From Hippophae tibetana (taxonomy: Eukaryota > Streptophyta > Magnoliopsida > Rosales > Elaeagnaceae): a stretch of DNA of 64,000 bases. The translations under genes were made by a program, and so were the position numbers. The DNA lies in the NCBI GenBank assembly GCA_037013495.1, contig CM072802.1:43438501-43502500 (forward strand), in the 5' to 3' direction. The notes beneath the pieces are model-generated. The model was not told the origin of the DNA, made no database searches, and saw nothing but the letters and a program-made list of their open reading frames with translations. Every line of letters begins with the position of its first letter. Position 1 is the first letter of the stretch. Below, piece after piece: positions 36,030-45,784 of this stretch.

Positions 36030-38200
36030 CAAAGTTCAATGCATGCTTGAGTCTTGTCTTGCAATTCAGATGCTATTTCCAAGCTTAAGAAAGATGTTTG
36101 CATCTTGGAATATGAAAAAGCTATTATTGAGTCCTTGTTGGAAGATTGTGATACTAAACTAAATAAGCTTCAAGCATGTGCTAATGCTGCTACTACAAAA
36201 GTCAAACTTCTTGAATCATACTTGCTAGAAAAACATAAAATGGTTGAGACTCTTCCCCTTTCAGTAATACTAAACTGAATAAGCTTCAACCTCACTATTA
36301 TTGATGTGTCGAGTGCATAGAGCTTACCTTTTCCCCCTATATCTAACAAATATGGCCTATTTTTTTCCTCTAACTCTATAAAAGACTCATCAGGCTATGA
36401 CGAGAATATGATGAGTCATATAGAAGAGTTATTGAATCTTTCCATCACCTTGACTAATGAAGTTGTGGCTTTGTAGAATGAAGCAATTGTGATTTTTTAA
36501 GAGTTTAAATCTTCCATTGGTAATAATCCTGATGATCAACATCTCAATTGTAATGTGGTACGTAGTACTTGAAGGCTCAAACATCCAATTATTGGTATTT
36601 TGATAGTGGATGTTCTCGACACATGACAAAAGAACTGGGCATAGTGTTCAAGAGAGGATTAACACTACAATTCAATAGATTGATTGTATTTATTTTTTTA
36701 CTCTTTTCTTTATCAATTTTTATGTATTTTTTTATGAAAAACATGAGTTTTATGAACACAATTATTTTAATTAATTTGTTAATCTCGACACATGAAAGAC
36801 AACTTTTATTGTATGGTGTATAATAGGTTGAGTTTGAGTACTGAAGAACTGTGGCATCAATGTTTATGTCATGTCAACTACAAATTATTGAATAAAATTT
36901 CTAGTGTTAAATAACTATTTCTTCTCTTCCGGAACATGTATGTGGTACATGTCAGTTGGGAAGCAAAGTAAAAGCCAACTTAAGAAGAATCCATAACTTT
37001 CTACTTCAAGACCCCTTCAAATTCTTCATATGGATCTGATAGGTCTTGTTCAAATTACTAGCATTGGTAGAAGAAAGTACATCTTGTTTATTATTGATGA
37101 TTTCTCAAGATATACATGGGTTTTTTTCTAAGAGAAAAATCTGAAGCTTTTGATAAGTTCAATACCCTTTGAAAATGAGAAATTTGAATCCATTGGTATA
37201 ATCATCAAAATCTGGAGTGACCATGGTAAAGAATTCAAGAATTCAAAGTTCAAAGCCTTTTGTTATGAAATGGGCATTCAACAAGAATTTTTAGCTCTAA
37301 AGACCCTTAAAAATATGGCATTGTTGAAATGAATAAGAGAGTTATCCAAGAGATGGCTAAGATCATGATGACTAGCAAAAACATAGCAAAACATTTTTGG
37401 GCTATAACTATTAACACTAATTGTTATATGATGCATCATTGTTTCTTAAGGCTTGGTACTTGTTAGTCTTCTTATGACCTTATGCACACGAAAGACCTAT
37501 TTTTACTCACCTTTGTACATTTGGTAGTACTTGCTATATTCTTAGAGATAAAGAGAATCTAGATATGTTAAAGACTAAGAATGATAAAGGAATTTTCATA
37601 GGATACTCCAATAATAGTTATACTTATCGGGATTACAATTTTAGAACTTCTACAATCATAGAATCAATCAATGTTGTGATTGATGACTCTAGTGCCACTA
37701 AACTTGTAGACTCTAATGACAATGATGTTTTTGGTGATTGAGGCTCTCCATACAATGCCATAGATAATACTAAGACTATCTACAATAACTTTAGTTGAAC
37801 CTCCTAGCACTCCTAAGGATGAGAAAAAAAGGTGATCAAGAAGACGTGTTTCATCTAATGTGGGAAAAGAAGGCTCATTCTAGGGACAACATCATCTGTA
37901 ATGTAGAGGGTGGTGTTAGGACAAGATGTCAACTACAGGAAACCTTGAATTATGTGTGTTTCACTTATACTCTTCTCCCCATGTAGGAGGAACTTAATCC
38001 ATTTCAGAGGAATGATGTCTATTACAATCTTCTCAGACCTATAGACAAACATGTTATTGGTACACTCTAGCCTTACAAAAATAAGGAAGTTGGAAATTGG
38101 ATAATTTCTTGAAACAAGCCTTGTCTTGTTGCTCAATGATATTCTCATATTGAAGGAATAGGCTTCGATGAAACCTTCACTCATATTTCCGACCTAGAGT
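36030..38200 (+). pseudogene. SIRE/Maximus-type Ty1/copia relic
   Basis: The plus-strand segments follow Ty1/copia order. 36054-36278 is a coiled-coil-like end of gag (LKKDVCILEYEKAIIESLLE). 36569 onward has the protease start YWYFDSGCSRHMT with the DSG triad. Near 36845-36900 is the integrase zinc region (ELWHQCLCHVNYKLLNKISS). 37150-37330 is the integrase core (IWSDHGKEFKNSKFKAFCYE). About 37560-37740 is the post-integrase region (NDKGIFIGYSNNSYTY, ESINVVIDDSS). Then TRCQLQETL and, at 38150, FDETFTHISDLE, the first part of RT. It stops abruptly at 38200, where an LTR of another family begins, so it was split by insertion. Many stops and frameshifts. Confidence 0.78.
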
Positions 38201-38793
38201 TGATGCACAAATTTAGTAGTTTAAAATAGCTCGTAAGTGATTGCCACACACGAAGTGTGGACAATGAATACGCAAGTATACGTATCGTAATAAGTAATAT
38301 AATGATGAGAAAAGATCGTTCCCACAGAGCTTATTTTATTATAAACTAATTTTTAAAACTAAAAAATCAAAAATAACTTTTTATGTGTTCATAATTATTC
38401 AAGCACATAGTCAATAGTGTAGCACACAACAAACAAGAATAGACTAACTACTAACAAGTGTGGCAAAAAGAGATAGACATAAAGAAAGACATTACATAAG
38501 ATGATCAACAAGAAGTATGAGGAAAAACATGCAATAGACAATAATGAAGGTTTTCCAATCACAATCACATCTTCTTAGGCATAAGCATCTTTAGATTGAA
38601 CTATGATTTTAGTATCAAAACACCAAAGCATATGAACACGACAATATAACTAGGTAAACACACATAGATATCATATGTATATGGTAACATTCTTGGGTTT
38701 CTTATGGAAACCACTCGACAGAAATAATTTACTAATGAATAATAAACATTTATATCTCAATAAAACTATAAACGCAAATACCTCTTAGTCGAG
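38201..38793 (-). repeat. Athila-like LTR fragment inserted in the SIRE relic
   Basis: Begins TGATGCACAAATTTAG on the plus strand, like 31864. Contains the family's terminal passage (ACGCAAGTATACGTATCG, AAGATCGTTCCCACAGAGC at 38269-38330) and a region homologous to 12360-13300. It is cut at 38793, where a CACTA transposon end begins. The rest of the LTR is expected on the far side of the CACTA but was not recognised. Confidence 0.65.
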
Positions 38794-39005
38794 CACTACT
38801 ACAAATGAGGGCTTTTAAGTCAATTTGGTGAACCAACTTAAATCGAGATCACTTTAATTTGTAAGTTGGTTTACAAGTATAACTAACTTAAAATTTTAAG
38901 TTGGTCCTACATGCCAACTGACTTAAAACTTAAAGTTGGTTCATGGGTAGAACCGACTTAAAATTTTAAGTCAATTCTATTCTAGAATCAACTTAAAAAG
39001 GTAAA
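38794..39005. mobile_element. CACTA (En/Spm) terminus with subterminal repeats
   Basis: The end starts CACTACTACAAATGAGG, the signature terminal inverted repeat of plant CACTA elements. It is followed by a dense subterminal array of about six inverted and direct copies of AAGTTGGTT/AACCAACTT-type units (AACCAACTTAAAT, AAGTTGGTTTACAAG, AACTAACTTAAAA, AAGTTGGTCC, AAGTTGGTTCATGG, AACCGACTTAAAA). In this superfamily such arrays bind the TnpA protein. The matching right-hand terminus was not found. Confidence 0.85.
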
Positions 39006-39249
39006 ACCCTTTTAAACATATTTTGTTTATTTTTTTTCTAGCCCCTCTTCATTTTTTAAATCACATAACCACAGAAAAAACCAAAATATGTTTAAAAAAG
39101 TTTTTAAATTTTATATTAGTTTAAAAACTAGATATTAATTAATTACTTAAGAACTAAATTTATAACAAAAATTAATTTATATACAATACATATATATATA
39201 TATAAATTTAACTTAATTACAATATCACTAAATATCATAAGATATCTAT

Positions 39250-40800
39250 GTTATTCAATATCATCAGATTCTTCTTCTAATTCTTCTTGCAATCTAATAA
39301 TTTAAAGCATGGTTCTGTCCATTCTTCTTGTAAATCATCAAAAATTTGCATATTATAGCCCGTTTTACTCCAACCAAAGAACTACAAGTATTTAAATTCA
39401 AAATAATAATTTAATATCATGAATTCACAAAAAATAACTTATATATGTTAAAAGAATATATTAGTAAACAAGATTACCACATCTTTAACTAACGTGCTCA
39501 TATTTGAGATAATCTCACTCATAAATTTCATGACAAAGTAACCACACATGACTCCATCATTTTGTTGCAAAACCTAAAAAAAAAAGTGTACATGATTTTC
39601 CATATTTGAACATCTTTATTATTCAATCATAAAATTCATTAAATTTTTAATATTCGCTTGTACATGCCATAACTTTATCCCATATAAGCTTATGTGATTT
39701 TTAAGGGCTATGTCCTTACTCTTATTCCACATCTTCCATGCCCTATCAAATTTCAAAATAATTAGTTCTTTATTCGCTATTACAAAGAACAATAGAAGAA
39801 AAATAGATATGACTCTTAAATTTCAACTCTTTTTGTTCTCTAAAAATAATAAAGCAATAAAGTATATCATACATTATTACATCAATATACAAAAATCATA
39901 ACAAGGACTTTTTATTAAGTTAATTTACTAACCAATTTATTCAATTTTTCTTCTCCTCGTTTATTAATTGGCTTTGACTTCTTCATTTTGGGTGTCTTTG
40001 TTTCTATATAGAGTTCAACTCGGGTAACTGGTTTACCCAATTTAACTTTCTACATAAATTAAATAAATTTATTAACTTAAATTAGAGGAAAATAAATATA
40101 AAAATAGTTATAAATTAACAACTTAATATTATCATTCTTTGTCTAATTTCAGGATTTGATGACATCCCAGTACAGTTAAGAAGAATATTCTGCATTTTTA
40201 TATTTTGATTTTCTTCCTTGATTATTTGAAATTCATTTATAATCTATAAAGTCTTTCCATACTTGGGGTTCTATCAAGGGATGGGATTTTATATAATTTT
40301 TCTTCATTAAATGGTTCCGAGTATGAAAACATATAATTTCTAGCCAATTTGGAATTTTTTATTCCTTCCATGCCATATTTGCAATGTTTTTAGCACTTAT
40401 TCATCTAATTATCGAAAACTTCAAAACAATTCTTTAAAAAACAAATTTTGGAGGAGATCTAATACAAAAAAAAAGATATAATATGTAATTAGTTATAAAA
40501 CAAAAGTGACTTACATAAATGGTTTTCCATATCTTTTACTTTTCAACTTCTTCAACTTTACTCCAATCATTTATATTGATTAGTATACTTTACTTCACAA
40601 GTCTACCAATAGAAGATTTCAACTGTTGGTATTTTCTCCAAATGGAATACTAGTTGCATCGAATTGAACAAGTATTCTATCATCTGGATTAAGCGGAGCG
40701 TCAAGTATATTAGCCTAACCCCTTCTTTTGAAATGCCCCAATGGATCATTTGGATCTACAATCTATGGCACCCTAGGATCCATGAAATATTTATAAATAA
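39250..40800 (-). pseudogene. CACTA TnpA-like protein relic
   Basis: Minus-strand pieces resemble the second CACTA protein (transposase_24/TnpA type, which binds subterminal repeats). Near 40790-40640: DPRVP, VDPNDPLGHFKRRG, LNPDDRILVQFD and IPFGENTNS. Near 40040-39925: KLGKPVTRVELYIETKTPK then KPINKRGEEKLNKLV. Near 39390-39250: LQEEWTEP and LQEELEEESDD on a coiled-coil-like tail. Introns or frameshifts separate the pieces. It lies between the TNP2 relic and the 38794 terminus, the expected gene order for the minus strand. Confidence 0.65.
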
Positions 40801-40897
40801 TGATGAAATAGAAATTAATTCAAAATTTTAAGTCCAAACATATAAACAAGAGTTATTAAAATAATATAAAACATACATTATTTTTAATTAGTTTTTC

Positions 40898-40899
<2 letters not shown>

Positions 40900-40932
<33 letters not shown>
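40900..40932. repeat. (AT)n microsatellite
   Basis: Uninterrupted AT run inside the CACTA relic, between the TNP2-type 3' end and the TnpA-like relic. Confidence 0.9.
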
Positions 40933-40934
<2 letters not shown>

Positions 40935-41690
40935 CTTCACAATCACTTCAAGTCCATGATGAAGAATCATCGTCATCAACTAGATCATCACATACATTAG
41001 GCAATTTCTTTGAGAAATCGCTAATATTGGATAACATATCAAGCATGTCATCATCTTCTAAAGCATCACAATGGTAGAACTCTTTTTATGGAGGTGTTGA
41101 TACAACAAATCATCGTGTGTCAATTTGATAGCTCATTTAAAATACTGGTTTTGCATGAAGTGCTAACATGAAAGGATCCTCAATGTAACCTATCTTGGAT
41201 AATTTTACAAGAGTAAATCCAAAATCATCCATTTTATATCCAACATTGATAGCGTCTTCAATCCAATCACATAAGAATACTACTTCATGGAAGACCTTAT
41301 AATCGAGTTCCCAAATTTCTTGAATAATACCATAATATGTTCTATCAGAAAGTACATGATCATCATCTTTTGAATTAGGAAATTTCCTAGTTTATGCAAC
41401 CATCTTCACACCAATATTCTAGTTTACTTGGAATTTATCCCTTGATTGTGTCTAAACCTAGAACCATTAATTTTGAAACTAGAATACGATTTGACATCGA
41501 ATTCTGGACCAGGTGTAAGCTATTCCAAAGTTTCTATTATTTTATATTTGGTTTGTTGAGTTCAACTCGAATCTATGCGTGTAAAAACATGAAATGAGTT
41601 TAAAAAGATTGTAAAACATTATATAAACCTACTAAGGAATTCTTGTATGTGACACTTATATAGTTGCAAAATCAATTAATAAGCTCTTGA
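40935..41690 (-). pseudogene. CACTA TNP2-type 3' part (DUF4216-like)
   Basis: Minus-strand reading gives YYGIIQEIWELDYKVFHEVV, then FLCDWIEDAINVGYKMDDFG, FTLVKLSKIGYIEDPFMLA and, after a stop, YQIDTR and VVSTPP. This is the DUF4216 region that normally follows DUF4218 in CACTA TNP2-type proteins. Upstream (41690-41400) is decayed linker. It was separated from the rest of the TNP2 relic (43911-45210) by the 2210-bp insertion at 41696-43905. Confidence 0.75.
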
Positions 41691-41695
41691 TTATG
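41691..41695. repeat. Target-site duplication TTATG (left)
   Basis: The five bases TTATG lie directly before TGATGAGTGCTC and are repeated at 43906-43910 directly after GAGCACTCATCA. A 5-bp duplication is the usual product of LTR-retrotransposon integrase. Confidence 0.8.
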
Positions 41696-42435
41696 TGATG
41701 AGTGCTCAAAAAGCACTAGAATAACCATGATTTTATGCACATTAATTGATTAAATATATATATATTTATATGTTTTATCATATATTTATATAAATTTGTC
41801 TTTTTCGGAATCACGGGTATTTTTATTGTTTTTTAGGAATTTCGGCCTAAAAACGCAACTTAAAGACTCAAAGAGGAATACTTGAAGCAATACATCACAA
41901 ATATATTAATAAATAAATGAGGAAAGGTCAAAAAACATGGAAAAATTGGACAAAATGGGTCAAAAAGGTCAAAAATGTTAAAAAGGAGAAAATCATGCCC
42001 AGCTGCCCAACCGCGCGCCCAGCCCAGCGCCAAAAACTTGATGAGCGAAAACCGACATCACCGATTTTTGCCAATACTTTGGTTTTAATATTTATAAAAC
42101 TCTCGCAAGTGCACGAATCATTTCGTAGAAAATGATAAGTATACTCCCAAGGTCGATCTAAGGAAGGAATGTATGTGGTTTTTAATTTATTATTCAAACT
42201 TTTAAAAAACGAAATTAAATCATAAACATCCTGTCACGATATTTTGGGGTTTTGTGTTTTTAATCTACTTACATAAAAATAAACATAGATTCAATAAACA
42301 TTTATGCAAATTTTATCATTTATAATGGCGGAGTATTTATGGATATAATAACTAAGTTAATTATGCTTGCTCATATTATCTAGGTTATTAAAGATATGAA
42401 TTAATATTTATTGATTCTCCCTTTTTTGTATGAAT

Positions 42436-42590
42436 ACCACCTTTGGTGGGGTTAGATATTCTTTGTTAACTAAACAAATCAATTAACACCTATGGGTGGG
42501 GTTGATAACTAATATGCTTAATTAAATTAATTCCTTTTTCTAAGAGATTGAAAATGAACCATTTAGATGCCACCTTTGGTGGGGTTAGAC
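42436..42590. repeat. Three short hairpin words in the LTR
   Basis: CCACCTTTGGTGGGGTTAGA occurs at about 42438-42457 and again at about 42570-42589, with a variant ACACCTATGGGTGGGGTTGA between them at about 42486-42505. Each core (CCACC-TTT-GGTGG) can form a small stem-loop. They lie in the transcribed part of the LTR (R/U5 on the minus strand). Confidence 0.75.
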
Positions 42591-43318
42591 AGTTTAAACT
42601 TTATTCAAGGTGTCCAAATTAAACCTAAGAATTTAGTTATCCGAGTACTAACTTTCAAGTTTTAAAACCACTACCGAAAACATGTCGTCAATACATTTTC
42701 AGATAATAATTCTTATAAAAACTTTTGAAATAGAGCTTCACTCTAACTACCGGGCGATTGTACCATCAAATAAAAGAGCACTACTCTAAATCAGACCGGA
42801 TAACTAAACCTTAAAATCTAATTTTCAGGTTTAAGTTTGTAATGAAAAATAATATTTTTCTCTCTAACATTCTTAATATAAAATCATGAATAAAAATAAA
42901 ATCAATCCATTTTAGAGATTTTTACCTATTTAATATTTTGCAAGCATAACAACGTTATTATTACATCATGTTTACTAAACAGCTAGCACAGTTAAATTTA
43001 ACCACAGACAAATTAAATATAACATGTAAGAATAAAGCATAAAAATAACTGTAAAGAAAATAAAATCCTTACAAAACTTCGACGCTATTCCCGTTGCCGG
43101 AAAAACTCCAAGCGGAATTTGCACTCCCATTTATTGAATCAAAAAGCTAATAAATTACATAAACATAACTAGTTCTTCCCAAAAAGGGAAGAACTCTAAA
43201 ACTAAGAGAAATTAAGCAAAAACTAAGAAAAACTAAAGAAAACTAAAAAGAGAGAAAGAAAGAGAGAAAAGAATGTATTTGGAGGTTTTGAAGGTGTGTT
43301 TTGAAGTGAAGGGAAGGG

Positions 43319-43330
43319 GGGTATTTATAG
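43319..43330 (-). promoter_or_regulatory. LTR TATA box
   Basis: Minus strand CCTATAAATACC, the only strong TATA in this LTR, lies about 100 bp downstream of the GC-rich block. This fits a retrotransposon U3 promoter driving transcription on the minus strand. Confidence 0.6.
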
Positions 43331-43429
43331 GTGAGGATGGAGAGAAAAAATGAGTAAAAAAATGTTAAAAAAAATGTAAAAACGCGTAATGGAAATGCTG
43401 AGGTCATTAATGACGTCAGCATGATGTCA

Positions 43430-43620
43430 TGGGGCAGCTGCGCGTGAAAAATGGGGCGAAAAGGCGTCGGCGCGTGCGGAGGGGCTGCTGGGCGCGCTGC
43501 GCGCGCGTAGGGGGCTGTCGCTGCGCGCAGCTCTGCGGGGGTGAACAGTACCCGTGCGCTGGGGCGCGCACGGATTGGGGCGCTGGGCTGGGCGCGCGGC
43601 TGAGCAGCTGGGCGTGATTT
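43430..43620 (-). promoter_or_regulatory. GC/CpG-rich U3 block
   Basis: This is the sharpest GC-rich stretch in an otherwise AT-rich window, made of reiterated GCGCG, GGGCGCG, CTGCGCGC and CTGGGC words. Open frames run through it on both strands (Ala/Arg/Pro-rich), a by-product of composition. Its position just upstream of the LTR TATA suggests a promoter or enhancer role, which is inference. Confidence 0.55.
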
Positions 43621-43905
43621 TCTCCTTTTTGACATTTTTGACCCATTTTGTCCAATTTTTCCATGTTTGTTGACCTTTCCTCATTTATTTATTAATATAT
43701 TTGTGATGTATTGCTTCAAGTATTCCTCTTTGAGTCTTTAAGTTGCGTTTTTAGGCCAAAATTCTTGAAAAACAATAAAAATACCCGTGATTCCGAAAAA
43801 TAAAAATTTATATAAATATATGATAAAACATATAAATATATATATTTTTAATCAATTAATGTGCATAAAATCATGGTTATTTTAGTGCTTTTTGAGCACT
43901 CATCA

Positions 43906-43910
43906 TTATG
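43906..43910. repeat. Target-site duplication TTATG (right)
   Basis: Second copy of the 5-bp duplication that flanks the palindromic LTR insertion. Confidence 0.8.
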
Positions 43911-45210
43911 CTCATCATACAACTAGTTTTCTCATCCTTTTTTTATAACGAGAATCGGTCTTCAATAAGTTCAAATACACTATGTGATATTATGCAAGAT
44001 ATATTGTTTATGTGTCATTAATAATTATATAAATAATAATTTTATTTGATATGAAAAGGTTGAATCTGTCATTACTTACTCTATGTACAACAATGCCTCG
44101 TTATTATTTATCAAAATAATTCGGTGTACTTTTTCCCATTGAGTACGATCAATGAATAATTTCTTACTTCCACCAAGCATAGGGTTACCTACTTGGATCA
44201 TGTCGTGTTCTAAGAACAACTTGTTCGTAGGATTCCCACTTTTAGTGCAACCACTAAAGTAGTTAGAACAAAACTCAATGGCCTCTTCAGCAATGTAAAT
44301 TTCCACCATGCATCCTTCAAGACTATTTTTATCATTTACATATCCTTTAAGGACTTGCATGTATCTCTCAAAAGGATACATCCACCTTAAGTAAGTAAGA
44401 CCACACAATTGAACCTCTCAAACTAAATGAGCATACAAGTGAATCATTATATCAAAAAAAGAGGAAAATATTTTTCAAGTACACACAAATTCTCCACAAC
44501 ATCTTTCTATAAAGAGTTTAACTTGCCAATTGATATAAATTTCTTGCATATTATATTGATGAATAACCAAAGACAAATTATTTATAATTAAACATGTTTT
44601 GGAAGAATTGACCTAATAGCAACTAGCAATAAATTTTGTATTAAGATATGGCAGTCATATGATTTCAATCCATAATGTTTCTTATCAGTCATAGACACCA
44701 AATTTTTTAAGTTGGATGAGTAACCATCAAGAACTTTATCACCAACCAAACATCTGCAAAACACATCATTCTCTTTTGTTGACATTGTATATGATGCTGA
44801 TGGAAAGTATGTTTGATTCTTATCATTTTCCATCCTTGGTGCCAATTCAGGTCATATGCCTAGTTTCTTTAAATCTCATCTTGCTTTAATTCCATCCTTT
44901 TTTCTAGGTATATTAAGTAATGTACCAATCAAGCTCTCACATACATTTTTCTCAATGTGCATGAAATCTAAGATGTGACGAATGTGTAGGTCTTTCCAAT
45001 AAGGTAATTTCCAAAATATTGGTTTTTTATTCCAATAATCATGTTCTACTAATTGAGTAACATTTTCATTTTCACCACTTTTATTAGTTTATCACTTTTG
45101 TTTCCCTCTATTAGTTAGTATTTTTTTTATCTTTCTATATTATTTGAATGTCATACTGTTCAATCGCCTTAATATCTCAACACCTTGAAAAGATCTTGGT
45201 ATAGTTGTTT
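43911..45210 (-). pseudogene. CACTA transposase TNP2 relic
   Basis: Minus-strand reading gives, from 45060 down, YWNKKPIFWKLPYWKDLHIR, HILDFMHIEKNVCESLIGT and LLNIPRKKDGIKAR. Then, from 44845, ASYTMSTKENDVFCRCL, GYSSNLKNLVSM, GLKSYDCHILIQNLLLVAIR. From 44408: CGLTYLRWMYPFERYMQVLK, GCMVEIYIAEEAIEFC and DRTQWEKVHRIIL. This is the C-terminal half of the TNP2 transposase including the DUF4218 region. The transposase cuts CACTA elements at their ends. The N-terminal half is missing, and frameshifts break the remainder. Confidence 0.85.
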
Positions 45211-45784
45211 TATTTTGTTGTTTTGAATACTTATTTGGTTGTCCTTTTCCTTAGGAAGTCTATTGATAAGGGATATATGCCATTTCTATAGGAGCATTCT
45301 GGTAATGGAGTGTAGAGTAATGGAGGTAATGGACTCTTATTTCTTAGCTAAGTTTGTTTCATGTTTTCTTAGGTAAGTTGTAATCAGCTATGTTACATGA
45401 ACATGGAAAGAAAAAGTGTAGGAATGTGAATAGAGGTCGGGCTCGCATACTTTTGAAATTTTAGATTACTGGCATAATTGTCTAAATTTAGACACGTGTA
45501 CTTGGATACTCGATAATATAAAATAATAAAATAATGATCATTCATTAAAACAAAATCACGTGATAAAAGTTTTAATGAATTTATTTACTTAAAATTTAGT
45601 CTTTTATTTATACTTTTTGGTGTAGATTTACTTTTTATTAATAAATTTCATATTATTAATTCAAGATATTTTTTATTTTAAGTTGGTACAATATAATTAA
45701 AAGATCTAAATCTTTTTTTACTCGACCGATAAGTTACGATGCTTAGCAAATTTGTTAAACCTATTTGATAATGGCATCTACAAA
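45211..45784. other. Unassigned DNA
   Basis: No coding similarity was recognised. The 5' part of the CACTA element and its right terminus would be expected here but were not seen, so a deletion is likely. Confidence 0.35.

Larger units (their letters stand above)
41696..43905. mobile_element. Palindromic LTR insertion (complete LTR plus inverted partial LTR)
   Basis: The insertion is flanked by TTATG. The right and larger part, 42039-43905, is one complete minus-strand LTR: it starts (minus) TGATGAGTGCTC and ends TTTTCGCTCATCA. Next on the minus strand comes AGTTTTTGGCGC, which fits the start of an Athila/Tat-type primer binding site. The sequence then switches into an inverted copy of the first ~330 bp of the same LTR (41696-42031 pairs with 43579-43905). 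The arms are nearly identical apart from a few substitutions and one ~9-bp length difference. The switch sits at GGCGC, shared by the PBS start and the LTR interior. No gag or pol is present. Confidence 0.8.
42039..43905 (-). repeat. Complete Athila-like LTR (youngest in the window)
   Basis: Ends are TGATGAG...CTCATCA, 1867 bp. On the minus strand: U3 from 43905 with an AGTGCTCAAAAAGCACT hairpin at its start, ACCCGTGATTCCG (near 43784, plus sense), a GC-rich block (43430-43620), then the TATA box CCTATAAATACCCC (43319-43330). The transcribed part follows, and the terminal passage (plus CGCAAGTGCACGAATCATTT near 42105) lies before the end. CpG sites are still abundant, unlike in the older copies, so it is comparatively recent. 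Confidence 0.75.

Noticed and set aside
43243-43684. Overlapping Ala/Arg/Pro-rich open frames on both strands
   Set aside because: They lie in the GC-rich U3 block of an LTR, are open because of composition, and have no domain.
41696-43905. Long-TIR DNA transposon (MULE or foldback)
   Set aside because: The TSD is 5 bp rather than 8-11 bp, the ends are TG/CA, and the interior is a complete LTR with TATA and terminal passage, so a reverse-transcription product explains it better.
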